Made by a program: the position numbers and the translations under genes. This document shows positions 34,452-43,988 of a DNA stretch of 64,000 nucleotides, piece after piece (position 1 is the first letter of the stretch; each line of letters begins with the position of its first letter). This DNA is from Longicatena caecimuris (GTDB lineage Bacteria; Bacillota_I; Bacilli_A; Erysipelotrichales; Erysipelotrichaceae): assembly GCF_004341945.1 (NCBI RefSeq), contig NZ_SMBP01000010.1:42471-106470 (forward strand), given 5' to 3'. The notes under the pieces are model-generated. The model saw only the letters and a program-made list of their open reading frames with translations, made no database searches and was not told where the DNA came from.

Positions 34452-35528
34452 TTCTGTTTCTTGATCGAAGAAATGTACCTTACTTAAATCCATAGCAAGT
34501 TCAATCGTTTCATGTGCACGGGCTTCCATACGTGCCGCAACCTTTGCTTCTAAACGTTGTTTGCCCCATTTGCCATGCAGGATGAATTCATGACCTAGCA
34601 ATTCGCTGACATCTACATCAAATTGGAAATGTGCCGTTGGATACGTATCGGCAACGATACCTTCACCATGCAAATCTTCTGGACGAATACCCATCACAAT
34701 TTCTTTGCCATCATATGGCTTCAATGCTTCATGGAACATTTCCGGCAGTTTGATTTCATGATCATTACAGATAAAGCTGTGTCCTTTGCAAATTCCGGTT
34801 AAGAAGTTTGTGGCAGGTGCTCCCAGGAATCCGGCAACGAACATATTGGCAGGATTATTATAGATTTCCTTAGGACTTCCGATTTGTTGAATATACCCTT
34901 TCTTCATAACAACAATACGGTCAGCCATCGTCATAGCTTCGGTCTGATCATGAGTTACATAAATCGTTGTCGCATTGATACGCTCATGCAATTTGATAAT
35001 TTCACTACGCATCTGCACACGCAGCTTTGCATCCAGGTTTGACAGTGGCTCATCCATCAAGAATACTTTCGCATTACGTACAATCGCACGTCCTAAAGCA
35101 ACACGCTGACGCTGTCCGCCTGATAAAGCTTTGGGCTTACGATCCAAATATTCTTCAATTTCCAGAACACGTGCAGCCTCATGCACACGTTTGTCGATTT
35201 CTTCTTTTGGCACTTTTTTCAGCTTTAAGCCAAATGCCATATTATCGTAAACACTCATGTGTGGATACAATGCATAAGACTGGAAAACCATCGCGATATC
35301 TCTATCCTTTGGTTCCACGTCATTCATCAATTTGCCATCAATGTAAAATTCTCCGGCACTGATGTCTTCCAACCCGGCAATCATACGCAATGTTGTTGAT
35401 TTACCGCAGCCGGATGGTCCTACAAAGACGATAAACTCTTTGTCTTTAATCTCCAGGTTGAAGTCAAATACTGCCTGGACATTATTGTCATATATCTTAT
35501 CAATATGTCTTAATGATAATTCAGCCAT
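34437..35528 (-). CDS. msmK: Sugar ABC transporter ATPase (MsmK/UgpC type)
   Basis: A 363-residue ATPase energising carbohydrate importers of the CUT1 class. Walker A 'GPSGCGKST' (37-45), signature '[16 protein letters not shown]' and Walker B '[16 protein letters not shown]' are intact. The C-terminal about 120 residues form the regulatory TOBE/OB domain ('[12 protein letters not shown]'), which can bind EIIA or other regulators. It is the last gene of the binding protein-permease-permease-GH112-small protein operon. Such ATPases often serve several importers in Bacillota, so it may power more than this one. Confidence 0.93.
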   Translation of the reverse strand: MAELSLRHIDKIYDNNVQAVFDFNLEIKDKEFIVFVGPSGCGKSTTLRMIAGLEDISAGEFYIDGKLMNDVEPKDRDIAMVFQSYALYPHMSVYDNMAFGLKLKKVPKEEIDKRVHEAARVLEIEEYLDRKPKALSGGQRQRVALGRAIVRNAKVFLMDEPLSNLDAKLRVQMRSEIIKLHERINATTIYVTHDQTEAMTMADRIVVMKKGYIQQIGSPKEIYNNPANMFVAGFLGAPATNFLTGICKGHSFICNDHEIKLPEMFHEALKPYDGKEIVMGIRPEDLHGEGIVADTYPTAHFQFDVDVSELLGHEFILHGKWGKQRLEAKVAARMEARAHETIELAMDLSKVHFFDQETELTIV

Positions 35529-35543
35529 TCTTATTACCTCCTG

Positions 35544-35717
35544 TTATTTGTATTTTCTGTTGTATAAATACAGCAGAACGAGCAATCCCGCAAGGCCGAT
35601 GAATTCCATGCCTAGATTTGCCACACTGACGGTTTTCTGTCCGACAATGATCAGTCCAAGAAACACGAAGAACAAGATTGCCATGATTATATTTTTCACT
35701 GCATTATTTTCCATCAT
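35544..35717 (-). CDS. DUF6903-like small membrane protein
   Basis: A 57-residue peptide starting ATGATG, overlapping the end of the GH112 gene by 14 bases and ending 15 bases before the ATPase start. It has two hydrophobic helices ('IIMAILFFVFLGLIIVGQ' and 'EFIGLAGLLVLLYLYN') and ends 'YNRKYK'. From memory this fits the DUF6903 family, which tends to sit beside GH112 and sugar ABC genes. Its position inside the operon and conserved look argue for a real gene, perhaps an accessory subunit of the importer (inference). Confidence 0.75.
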   Translation of the reverse strand: MMENNAVKNIIMAILFFVFLGLIIVGQKTVSVANLGMEFIGLAGLLVLLYLYNRKYK

Positions 35718-37884
35718 TTATCACCATCCATCTTATTTCACCAGGGGCGAGTGTTACTGCGACATGATTGCCTTCTCCATCATACACATTTGTTTTTTGT
35801 TCTTGATTGGTATTATTTAGAATTGCATACATGTTGTTATCCGGATATGCATGAACTTCACAATAGAGGTTATCTGCATACCATTTTTTAAATTCTTCTT
35901 CTTTATGTGCCGCATAATAGAGAGAACGCAGCAGTACGCGTGTATTCTGCGTGCTGTATGGAAGACCAGCAATATAAACGCCTCTTCCTTTTCCATAAGT
36001 ATGTGCACCTAAATGTACTTCGCCGTTGCTGTAGGAAATAATCTCGGTATCTTCATTCAGCGCATAAATGTTTCTCATACCTTCACCAAAGTCCAATTCT
36101 TCCACTACATCTTCCGTAATGAAGTGACTTGCTAATGGGGTGTGGAAATATTTATCCGTGTGTAGTGTGAAACCTAATTCTTTATCGACACCTAAAGCAT
36201 CCGCCAGCTGGAAGAATCTTCCGCCGTTTTCAACTGCTGCTGGTTCACCAATACCGACAAATCCACCGCCATTATAGATCCATTCACGCATCATGGAGAT
36301 TAATTTTTCATTCTTCCAAACATCTCCACCGGAGAATGCGGTGTGGGCATCCCCTGCATTGATGATAACATCAATATCTTCTGGGATACCATGTTCCAAC
36401 ACCTCATCGAAGCTGAGGAAGACAACATCTACGCTGGCACCACTAAGCGATTCAAGCATACCATTGTATGAGTAAATTTGTTTGCAATACAAGCCATGGG
36501 CAACCATATATGCATGCCAGCTGCGTAAAGCACCCCAGCTGTTTAAGATTGCTACCTTTAATCCGCAATATGGTGTTTGACCATGTACACGATCATAGAT
36601 TTCACGGAATTCATCACAAACTTTTTCAATATAGTCTACAAACTTTGGAAATTTGTAAGCTAAGCTAGGATATCCGCCATAGCCGATACGATCAATTGGT
36701 TTACGCATAATCGCACGACGTGCACTTAACCAGTTATCAATTGCCTCAATCGTCGGATCATTTCCTTCATAGAAGGTATCCGGGAAGAAATATGGAAGGA
36801 ATCTTCCTTCGTGATATTTCACACCGGGAATATCGGAAATCAAACGCAAGGTAGCACCTCCGCCAACACTTCCGACAACAGCATCTAAGCCGATTTCCGG
36901 AAAGTATTTGCCATAAGGCTCCGTACCAATCCAGTTATCTCCCAAAAACATCATAGCTTCTTTGCCAGCATCATGAACCAACTGTACCAATTCTTTTGCC
37001 GTTTCCGCAACAAAACGCTGTTGGAAATCAATGTATTCCAAATATTCTTTGGTTGGTACACAGAAAGTTGAGTTGTAGTATCCATTATCTACAAATACTT
37101 CTGGGCGTAAGCGATAGCCATAGGCTTTCTCGAAGGCTAAAATTGCCTCAGTAGAAACACTAGCGCCATATCCACACCAATCCACAAATTTTTCTTTTGC
37201 CAGCTTATTGAAGATTAACGTAAAGTGATAGAAGAACGTTGTAAATCGTACGACATCACAGCGTTTATTCTCTTCATCAGCCAACCAGTCTTTTAAATAT
37301 TGTACGACATATGCGCGAGAGAAAGGTTTTCGTACATCAAAGGGAATTTCATGAGGTTTATCACCCCAGTCATTGGTGATGTGATTGTACATCTGTGTTG
37401 GATCCCATAAGATATAAGCCAGAAAAGAAACGGTATATTCATGGAACTTCTTAGCATGATGTATCGTAAGCGTATGGTCTTTTGTATTTATATCCCAATC
37501 CTTCACATCAACAACTTCTTGTGTTGTACGATCAATAACTTCCCACCATTCCTTTGGATCATGGTCATAATCCGGTGTTACCTGCTGATCAAAATATTCA
37601 GCCGCAAAGGCAATCGTAATTTCTTCTTTATCGGCTAGTGTATAAGGACTCATCAGATAGATCTGCTGACATTCCTCCATATGCTGCTGAGCAAATTCAT
37701 TATGTCCTCTGGCAACAAAATAAGTCGTATAAATTTTGGCATCTAACGATTTGATTCCTTCATCCAGCTTAGTGCCGTCACTGTCACGAATGGCATCGGC
37801 ACCCCAGCGTTTCAGCAGGTCTTTACTTTCTTCAAGGAAATTAGATTCTCCAGGTAATGTCACTCTTCCAGTCGTTTTTCCCAT
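35704..37884 (-). CDS. lnpA: GH112 galacto-N-biose/lacto-N-biose phosphorylase
   Basis: A 726-residue family GH112 enzyme (1,3-beta-galactosyl-N-acetylhexosamine phosphorylase). It cleaves Gal-beta-1,3-GlcNAc or Gal-beta-1,3-GalNAc with phosphate to galactose 1-phosphate and the free N-acetylhexosamine, in the cytosol. 'RWGADAIRDSDGT' near the N-terminus and 'MMFLGDNWIGTEPYG' are characteristic; Asp316 in the latter probably corresponds to the general acid of the B. longum enzyme (inference by position). No signal peptide. It lies inside an ABC sugar-import operon, right after the permeases, so its substrate is probably what that transporter brings in. GNB versus LNB preference, or beta-1,4-rhamnose specificity of some members, cannot be read off. 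Confidence 0.92.
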   Translation of the reverse strand: MGKTTGRVTLPGESNFLEESKDLLKRWGADAIRDSDGTKLDEGIKSLDAKIYTTYFVARGHNEFAQQHMEECQQIYLMSPYTLADKEEITIAFAAEYFDQQVTPDYDHDPKEWWEVIDRTTQEVVDVKDWDINTKDHTLTIHHAKKFHEYTVSFLAYILWDPTQMYNHITNDWGDKPHEIPFDVRKPFSRAYVVQYLKDWLADEENKRCDVVRFTTFFYHFTLIFNKLAKEKFVDWCGYGASVSTEAILAFEKAYGYRLRPEVFVDNGYYNSTFCVPTKEYLEYIDFQQRFVAETAKELVQLVHDAGKEAMMFLGDNWIGTEPYGKYFPEIGLDAVVGSVGGGATLRLISDIPGVKYHEGRFLPYFFPDTFYEGNDPTIEAIDNWLSARRAIMRKPIDRIGYGGYPSLAYKFPKFVDYIEKVCDEFREIYDRVHGQTPYCGLKVAILNSWGALRSWHAYMVAHGLYCKQIYSYNGMLESLSGASVDVVFLSFDEVLEHGIPEDIDVIINAGDAHTAFSGGDVWKNEKLISMMREWIYNGGGFVGIGEPAAVENGGRFFQLADALGVDKELGFTLHTDKYFHTPLASHFITEDVVEELDFGEGMRNIYALNEDTEIISYSNGEVHLGAHTYGKGRGVYIAGLPYSTQNTRVLLRSLYYAAHKEEEFKKWYADNLYCEVHAYPDNNMYAILNNTNQEQKTNVYDGEGNHVAVTLAPGEIRWMVINDGK

Positions 37885-37893
37885 AATCGTCTC

Positions 37894-38760
37894 CTAATCT
37901 TTCAAACCGCCAAGGCTCATGCCCTCGGTCAGTTTCTTCTGTACTAAGATGTACAGAATCAGTGTCGGAACCATGACGATTACCAAGCCGGCATACATAA
38001 CACCAAAGTCTGCAGCCGCTCGCTGATCTGCCATCAAGAATTTCAAACCGACACCCAAAGTTGAGTTGTCTTTTTCCATTAATGTAAAGGCCATGATATA
38101 TTCATTCCAGAATGCTAAGAATTGGAATAAGATAACCGTAATGATACTAGGTCTGGCCATCGGTATCATGATCTTGGTCATTGTCTTAAAGTATCCGCAG
38201 CCATCAATCAAAGCCGCCTCTTCATAAGCTTTCGGCAAAGTTTGGAAGTAGCCGCTGAGCAAATAGATCGTAAATGGCAGCGACGTTGCCGCATATATCA
38301 GTGACAGCATGATTTTATTGTTTAAGAACACATCCTGTACCTGTAATGCAATTTCCCAATGGAACAGCATAACATAAATCGGCAATACAATATAGTTCGT
38401 ATTAATGAAAAGTCCTGCCATAAATAATGCATTAAAGAATTTCTTTCCTTTGAAACGGAACCGTGCCAATACATAAGATGCAGGCAGTGCAACGATCAAT
38501 AGGAAGAATATACTCATCGCCGTTACAATGACGGAATTCACCAGGTAGTCACCCATGCGCGCTTTTTGAAATGCAGTCGCAAAGTTTGACCATAGTACCT
38601 GTGTAGGTAAGCTCCAAGGACTGCGCTGAACTAAATCAGACTGACTCTTTACACTGGCCATGAAGACCCACACGATTGGTACGATAATAGTGATTGCTAA
38701 CGCGATTAGAGCGACATAAACAAACACTTTATATAGCGAAAATTTCTTTTTTTCTTTCAT
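37894..38760 (-). CDS. Carbohydrate ABC permease (MalG/LacG type)
   Basis: 288 residues with six membrane helices and the binding-protein-dependent transport motif 'EEAALIDGCGYFKTMTKIMIP' shortened as EAALIDGCG...IPMARP, the contact loop for the ATPase. The N-terminus ('LYKVFVYVALIALAITIIVPIVW') is typical of the second CUT1 permease. It pairs with the upstream permease to form the membrane channel for the disaccharide importer. The gap to the next gene is 9 bases, so the genes are tightly coupled. Confidence 0.92.
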   Translation of the reverse strand: MKEKKKFSLYKVFVYVALIALAITIIVPIVWVFMASVKSQSDLVQRSPWSLPTQVLWSNFATAFQKARMGDYLVNSVIVTAMSIFFLLIVALPASYVLARFRFKGKKFFNALFMAGLFINTNYIVLPIYVMLFHWEIALQVQDVFLNNKIMLSLIYAATSLPFTIYLLSGYFQTLPKAYEEAALIDGCGYFKTMTKIMIPMARPSIITVILFQFLAFWNEYIMAFTLMEKDNSTLGVGLKFLMADQRAAADFGVMYAGLVIVMVPTLILYILVQKKLTEGMSLGGLKD

Positions 38761-38772
38761 TTTGTTTACCTC

Positions 38773-39654
38773 CTAGAACTCTAATACGTCACGTTTTGTA
38801 ATATTGTTCAAAATGCCCGATAAAGCAAATGAGAACAGGAAGATACATACACCAGCAGCCATACCATAGCTGTAGTTGCCGGCAAATGCTTTATTATACA
38901 TATAGTTCAATGGTACTTCTGTGCCTAGAGAACCTTCCGTATTAATCTGGACAAACATGAAACTTAAGTTGATCGTAGAAATAACGAAGAATGTAAGTGT
39001 TGTTCGTATATTATTCCAGATAAGCGGTAAGGTAATCATAAAGAACTGTTTGATCTTACCGGCACCTTCCAAAGAAGCTGCTTCATACAGGTTTTCCGGA
39101 ATGGATGACATGCTCGCCATGTACATAACCATATAGTAACCAATTGCCTGCCAGATCAATGCTACGATAATAGAGTAATTTACAATATCCGGATCCCCCA
39201 TCCAAGCTCTTGTCAAGCCACTCAAACCAATCATTTCCAAGAAGGAATTCAAGATACCATTGGATGGCTGATAAATAGCCGCGAAGATACCGGCAATAAC
39301 AACGATACTTAAAATATTAGGAATATAGAAGATGACACGGAAGAAGTTCTTTCCTCTGAATTCTTCTCTTGTCAGCAGGGTTGCGAATAAGACAGCCAGT
39401 ACTAAAGTAACAAGTGTTACAAGCGTAATGGTTAAAATAATATTCTGCATAGATTCAATAAAACGTTCATCGGAGAATAATACTTTAAAGTTGTCTAAAG
39501 CGACAAATGCACCGTCATGAATCAAATCTGTCTTATCAAAGAAGGATTCTTTAAAGACGGTAATCGTTGGTACAGCAATAAAGAGGATAGCCAATATTAC
39601 TGCGGGCGCCAGACATCCGAAGATAAATGTACGCTGGGCCTTCTTTTTGTTCAT
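38773..39654 (-). CDS. Carbohydrate ABC permease (MalF/LacF type)
   Basis: 293 residues, six membrane helices, with the EAA loop 'YEAASLEGAGKIKQFFMITL' followed by 'PLIWNN'. It is the first CUT1 permease subunit, partner of the next gene. It follows the binding-protein gene, from which it is separated by 73 bases holding a hairpin that may lower its expression. GGAGG precedes the start. Confidence 0.92.
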   Translation of the reverse strand: MNKKKAQRTFIFGCLAPAVILAILFIAVPTITVFKESFFDKTDLIHDGAFVALDNFKVLFSDERFIESMQNIILTITLVTLVTLVLAVLFATLLTREEFRGKNFFRVIFYIPNILSIVVIAGIFAAIYQPSNGILNSFLEMIGLSGLTRAWMGDPDIVNYSIIVALIWQAIGYYMVMYMASMSSIPENLYEAASLEGAGKIKQFFMITLPLIWNNIRTTLTFFVISTINLSFMFVQINTEGSLGTEVPLNYMYNKAFAGNYSYGMAAGVCIFLFSFALSGILNNITKRDVLEF

Positions 39655-39678
39655 ATAGAAACCTCCAATCTTTTTAAA

Positions 39679-39706
39679 AAGCGATGAACTGGATGGCTCA
39701 TCGCTT
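39679..39706 (-). promoter_or_regulatory. Intra-operon hairpin after the binding-protein gene
   Basis: AAGCGATGA (39679-39687) pairs with TCATCGCTT (39698-39706). On the minus strand the stem is followed by TTTAAAAAG rather than a full T-run. Such partial terminators or RNA-stabilising hairpins typically make binding protein more abundant than permeases. Confidence 0.65.
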
Positions 39707-39727
39707 AATTATTACCAACTTTTTTAC

Positions 39728-41062
39728 TTATTTAACTGGGTTAGCTTTCAGTTCTTTCCACAGTTTAATCAGTTCAGATTTCCAAGTGGCTACATCTTTC
39801 TTGCCAGTTGCGATGTCATCAATTGGTCCATATAAAGATGCGTTGAAGTCCAGTTTAGGAAGTGCTTTTTTGTCGTATGCTGCATAAGATGCACCAACGA
39901 TAGTTTCCACGTTCTTTTCACTATAAGTAGCGAATGCTTTACCTAAGTCAGAGTTCTTGTCAATCTTGTCAGTGATACCCTTAACAGGAGCAACGATATC
40001 ATGTTTCAACATAATTTCAGCGCCTTCTTCAGAGTAGATGAATTCCAAGAATTTCTTAGCATCAGCTGAATTTTTAGCCTGCTTAGGAATCCAAGCCTGT
40101 TCTGTAAAGGATGCAATTGCACGTTTACCATCTTTTTCGAATGCTGGCAGAGCCATAACGCCCCATTTGAATCCTTTTTCTGGAGTTGTTTTGCTCATTT
40201 CATTCTTTACCCAATAACCATTAGGCATGAACAATGCTTTACCATCAATAACAGCCTGCTGGTTGTTTGTAAAGCCATCTTTTGCGTTAGCGTTTGCTAC
40301 CGTATCTTTAAACAGATAACCGTTTTCTTTAGCAACTAATTTACCAACAGTTTCAAGAATCTTTGTACCTTCTTTTGAAGTCCAAGTAGAATCATCATAA
40401 GATAATGCTTTATCTAGGATACCTAATTGTTTGTACATACCGATCAATGTGTTATCGAAGTAACCTTTTACTGGATATGTGAACAATGCTGGTCCCTTTT
40501 CTTTCTTCAGCTGATCACCTAAAGCAAACATTTCATCCCAAGTAGATGGTAATGCATATTTCTTACCTTCACCGATCAATTCAGCATTGTAGAAGAATGC
40601 ACCTGGAGTATACATGATTGGTGCTAAATAGTTCTTTCCATCACCTAAATATTTAGATACGGAACTATCAGCAAATGCTTGATCAACATCTTTTGCGTTT
40701 GCGAATACATCAGAGATATCCATAACTTCGCCGCTGTTCAGCTGGCTTTCTGTGAATCCTGATTTCTGTCCTACGTTGTAGTAAACCAAATCAGAGTAAG
40801 TACCTGTAGCGTTTTCTTTATTCAAAACTGCTGGTAAGTCTTTTTCAAAGCGCATCTGAACGTCTACTTCTGGGTATTTCTTTTCAAATGCTGCTTCCAG
40901 ATCCTTCCATACTTCCTCTCCGTTACCACCAGAGAATGAGTCAAATTTCAGAACTCTTTTTTCTCCGCCGGATTTGTCAGCGTCATCTTTCTTGCTGCCG
41001 CATCCTGTAACAACGCTTGCAACCATCAGGCCGGCACAAGCTAATGCTACCATTTTCTTCAT
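39728..41062 (-). CDS. Sugar-binding lipoprotein of the ABC importer
   Basis: 444 residues. A lipoprotein signal peptide ends at Cys21 ('VASVVTGCGSKKDD'), so the mature protein is anchored to the outer face of the membrane. The rest is a bilobal extracellular solute-binding protein of family 1 ('LEAAFEKKYPEVDVQMRFE', 'WDEMFALGDQLKKEKG'). As the first gene of the operon with GH112, its ligand is probably galacto-N-biose, lacto-N-biose or a derivative (inference). It has a clear promoter with cre-like site. Confidence 0.92.
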   Translation of the reverse strand: MKKMVALACAGLMVASVVTGCGSKKDDADKSGGEKRVLKFDSFSGGNGEEVWKDLEAAFEKKYPEVDVQMRFEKDLPAVLNKENATGTYSDLVYYNVGQKSGFTESQLNSGEVMDISDVFANAKDVDQAFADSSVSKYLGDGKNYLAPIMYTPGAFFYNAELIGEGKKYALPSTWDEMFALGDQLKKEKGPALFTYPVKGYFDNTLIGMYKQLGILDKALSYDDSTWTSKEGTKILETVGKLVAKENGYLFKDTVANANAKDGFTNNQQAVIDGKALFMPNGYWVKNEMSKTTPEKGFKWGVMALPAFEKDGKRAIASFTEQAWIPKQAKNSADAKKFLEFIYSEEGAEIMLKHDIVAPVKGITDKIDKNSDLGKAFATYSEKNVETIVGASYAAYDKKALPKLDFNASLYGPIDDIATGKKDVATWKSELIKLWKELKANPVK

Positions 41063-41104
41063 AAAACTGTTCCTCCTTCATTTGGATTTGTTTTCCATAC
41101 CTAA

Positions 41105-41133
41105 ATATTACATAATGAAAGCGTTTTATACAA
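41105..41133 (-). promoter_or_regulatory. Promoter of the GH112/ABC operon with CcpA cre-like site
   Basis: Minus strand: TTGTAT (41133-41128), 17 bases, TAATAT (41110-41105). Within it, on the plus strand, TGAAAGCGTTTTAT (41116-41129) fits the cre consensus TGWAANCGNTNWCA at 12 of 14 positions. It covers the spacer and -35, a repressing position, so catabolite repression by CcpA is expected. Confidence 0.7.
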
Positions 41134-41203
41134 TCCCTATATTGTTCTGTTTTTTATATTTATTGCTTTTTTGATAATAGAAACAATATTTCTTCCCTTT
41201 CAT

Positions 41204-42295
41204 TCACTTACATTCTATTTCATATGAAATATCAGCTAAGACAATTGGTAATACATGTACTAAAAATTCCCGATACCCACAATATCCAATCGTTTCCTCT
41301 AAATAAATATCGCGTTTGCGCTTGCATCCTCCACGACAAAAATTAAGATAGGAGCACGTTTGACATTGTTTAGGAAGTTCTTGTTTTAAGAATTGCTCTG
41401 CCCTCTCACATTGTCTTGCTGACGTCAGGGAGTGAGTAGCAAGCGTTCCGCAGGCAAATTGTGGCAATGCATAAAAATCACATGGATAGATGGTACCATC
41501 TGCTTCTATGACATACTGAAATGCACAGCGTCCCAGCCGCCCACAAGTTAAGGGTAAAGAATCCATACACATGAGATACAGATCATCAAATAAGCCGATA
41601 TGTAAGGGATGCCCCTTTGAAATGCCTTGATGCCATAAGTGAAACATCTCGATGTAAAAGCGAGCAAATCCCTGTGCCGATAAATAACGATGTTTATTTG
41701 TCAAATCCGGTAAACAGGGAATCAATTGCACATATTCCATCTTATGCTGGATGAAAAAATGATACAAGGCCTTAACATGTGCCACACTTTCCTCATGCAC
41801 CACACTTAAGATATTCACTTTCACACCATGCCTTTGTAATAATTCATACGCACGCAGTACACGCCAATACGTCTTTTCCCCTTGCGCATCTTTTCGCATA
41901 TGCTCATGCAATGATTCATAGCCATCAAGTGATATTCCTGTTAAAACATCATGCTGTTTTAAGAAAAGGGCCCAGGCTTCATCCAGCAACAAGCCATTTG
42001 TCTGCAGGCTGTAACGTATTTGCTGTTTATGTTGTTTTTCTTTCACCCGTTTGATAAAAGAGATAAAAAAAGGCAATCCAGCTAAGGTAGGTTCTCCACC
42101 TTGAAACGCAAAATGAAGACTTCCCTCATCATCTACACATGCAAAAGCGCGTGCAATGACCAGTTCCATCACCTCATATGTCATAACACCTGCAAAATCC
42201 TTGCGATGATTTGCGACATCATGGTAAAAACAGTATCCACAAGCCATATTGCAGGCCGCACCTGCCGGTTTGATTAATACACTAAGCTGTTTCAT
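41204..42295 (-). CDS. Anaerobic sulfatase-maturating radical SAM enzyme
   Basis: A 363-residue radical SAM/SPASM protein. The SAM-cluster motif is Cys15-x3-Cys19-x2-Cys22 ('ACNMACGYCFYH'), followed by 'FQGGEPTLAG' (SAM binding). The C-terminal SPASM region has a cysteine-rich pattern including 'CGRLGRC', 'YPCDFY', 'CQTCSYLNFCRGGCKRKR' and 'GYCGYREF'. This is the anSME architecture: it oxidises the active-site Cys or Ser of sulfatases to formylglycine without oxygen. The sulfatase it would activate is encoded divergently 241 bases away. A different quinohemoprotein or peptide-modifying role is possible but the neighbour makes anSME likely. Confidence 0.9.
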   Translation of the reverse strand: MKQLSVLIKPAGAACNMACGYCFYHDVANHRKDFAGVMTYEVMELVIARAFACVDDEGSLHFAFQGGEPTLAGLPFFISFIKRVKEKQHKQQIRYSLQTNGLLLDEAWALFLKQHDVLTGISLDGYESLHEHMRKDAQGEKTYWRVLRAYELLQRHGVKVNILSVVHEESVAHVKALYHFFIQHKMEYVQLIPCLPDLTNKHRYLSAQGFARFYIEMFHLWHQGISKGHPLHIGLFDDLYLMCMDSLPLTCGRLGRCAFQYVIEADGTIYPCDFYALPQFACGTLATHSLTSARQCERAEQFLKQELPKQCQTCSYLNFCRGGCKRKRDIYLEETIGYCGYREFLVHVLPIVLADISYEIECK

Positions 42296-42426
42296 ATAGA
42301 ACCTTCCTTCCCTGATCTTTTCTTTTTCATGCGTATTATTTTATTACATCATTTGGTAGAATGAAATATATTTATTATATAAGATGGTCTTTTTTATGAG
42401 TATCTTGACATCTTTTTCGGCATCAT

Positions 42427-42455
42427 TTTACAAACCGTCTGTTTTTTCTTATAAT
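42427..42455 (+). promoter_or_regulatory. Sulfatase gene promoter
   Basis: TTTACA (42427-42432), 17 bases, TATAAT (42450-42455). The leader of about 75 bases contains the palindrome GTAAGCTTAC and a strong AAAGGAG before the ATG. Confidence 0.6.
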
Positions 42456-42536
42456 GAAGATGTTGTAAGCTTACGCAAAGCAAAGTATCTGTTTATAGCG
42501 TAGCGTATCTCCATATAAAAAGTAAAGGAGTTTTCT

Positions 42537-43988
42537 ATGAAAAAAGCAAATGTCCTCTTATTGATGTGTGATCAGTTCCGCGGCGACTGCCTATCCATTG
42601 CACATCATCCGGATGTAAAAACACCTTATTTAGATTCTTTAGCGAATGATGGTGTCTTATTTGAACAGGCCTATTCTGCTTGTCCCAGCTGTATTCCCGC
42701 TCGCGCTGCTTTGTTAACAGGGCGAAGTCAAAGAGCACACCGGCGTGTCGGCTATGAGGATAATATTCCTTGGGAATATGAGCATTATTTGGCAGAAGAG
42801 TTTAGCAATGCCGGCTACCAAACGCAATGTATCGGCAAAATGCATGTTCATCCGCCGCGGTTATTATGTGGCTTTCAAGGATTGAAGCTGCATGATGGGT
42901 ATTTGGGATGTTATCGAGGCAATGATATACCACATTGGATGCATCAAGAGGTCTGTGATGATTATCTGTTTGACTTACAAAATAGCTTAGATCGCCATGC
43001 GGATGTCAATGCCAGCGGTGCTGAGTGTAATTCCTGGGTCACTCATCCATGGATCTATGAAGAACGATTGCATCCTACCAATTGGTGTGCTGATAACAGT
43101 ATTCGTTTTTTAAAGACAAGAGATCGCAGTAAGCCGTTTTTTCTCATGAGTAGTTTTGTTCGTCCGCATCAGCCATTAGATCCTCCGCCTGCTTACTATG
43201 CAATGTATAAGGATAAGCAACTGCGCGAACCTACAAAAGGTGATTGGGATGATGAAGCGATGACAAAGCAATATGGCTTTACAAGTGATTCCATCTATGG
43301 TTGTAATGATGCAGCTATGCGTCATGATGCTATGGCTGGATATTATGCTTCCATCACGCATGTAGATCATCAGATTGGACGTATTCTCAGTGCCCTTCGT
43401 GAAGAAGGAATGTATGAGGATACCATCATCCTCTTTGTCAGTGATCATGGTGAAATGCTGTTTGATCATAGCCTATGGCGTAAGGTTTTCCCTTATGAAG
43501 GCAGTACCCATATTCCCTTCCTTATGCATATCGGTAAAAACATTGCGGATCTTCTTCCTAAACGCATACGGGGTATCTGCGAATTACGCGACATCATGCC
43601 AACTCTGTTAGCTTTGTGTGACTTGCCGATTCCTGAAACGGTGGATGGTCTTTCCTTGTATGATACGATTTTGCATGATACAGAGATCAAACGCTCTTAT
43701 CTGCATGGCGAACACAGTTTTCATTCGGGATTCAGTAACCACTATATCGTAACGCCAACAGACAAATATATCTGGTATAGTGAAACTGGCAGGGAACAAT
43801 ATTTCCATCTCGCCAATGACCCAAATGAAACACACGATGCTCTTCATGATGTACAATACCAGCAACGCATTGAGCAACTGCGTAAATATTTAATCGCTGA
43901 ATTAAAAGATCGAGAAGAAGGATATAGCGATGGTTCTCGTCTATTTTCCGGTAAATGTGCCAAAACCATCTTACAACAAAAGTATTAA
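42537..43988 (+). CDS. Cys-type sulfatase, no signal peptide
   Basis: A 483-residue alkaline-phosphatase-fold sulfatase of the S1 superfamily. The formylglycine site is Cys52 in 'CPSCIPARAALLTGR' (CxPxR). Metal residues are seen at the N-terminus ('LLLMCDQFRGDCL') and in 'ILFVSDHGEMLFDH'. It needs Cys-to-formylglycine conversion, which the neighbouring radical SAM enzyme can provide. The N-terminus 'MKKANVLLLMCDQ' is already the first strand of the enzyme, so there is no export signal and the enzyme is cytosolic. Its substrate is presumably an imported sulfated sugar, perhaps 6-sulfo GlcNAc or GalNAc disaccharides, but the ester position cannot be deduced. Confidence 0.9.
   Translation: MKKANVLLLMCDQFRGDCLSIAHHPDVKTPYLDSLANDGVLFEQAYSACPSCIPARAALLTGRSQRAHRRVGYEDNIPWEYEHYLAEEFSNAGYQTQCIGKMHVHPPRLLCGFQGLKLHDGYLGCYRGNDIPHWMHQEVCDDYLFDLQNSLDRHADVNASGAECNSWVTHPWIYEERLHPTNWCADNSIRFLKTRDRSKPFFLMSSFVRPHQPLDPPPAYYAMYKDKQLREPTKGDWDDEAMTKQYGFTSDSIYGCNDAAMRHDAMAGYYASITHVDHQIGRILSALREEGMYEDTIILFVSDHGEMLFDHSLWRKVFPYEGSTHIPFLMHIGKNIADLLPKRIRGICELRDIMPTLLALCDLPIPETVDGLSLYDTILHDTEIKRSYLHGEHSFHSGFSNHYIVTPTDKYIWYSETGREQYFHLANDPNETHDALHDVQYQQRIEQLRKYLIAELKDREEGYSDGSRLFSGKCAKTILQQKY

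Noticed and set aside
42440..42536. cre-like site near the sulfatase promoter
   Set aside because: TGTAAGCTTACGCA mismatches the central CG and other fixed positions of the cre consensus.
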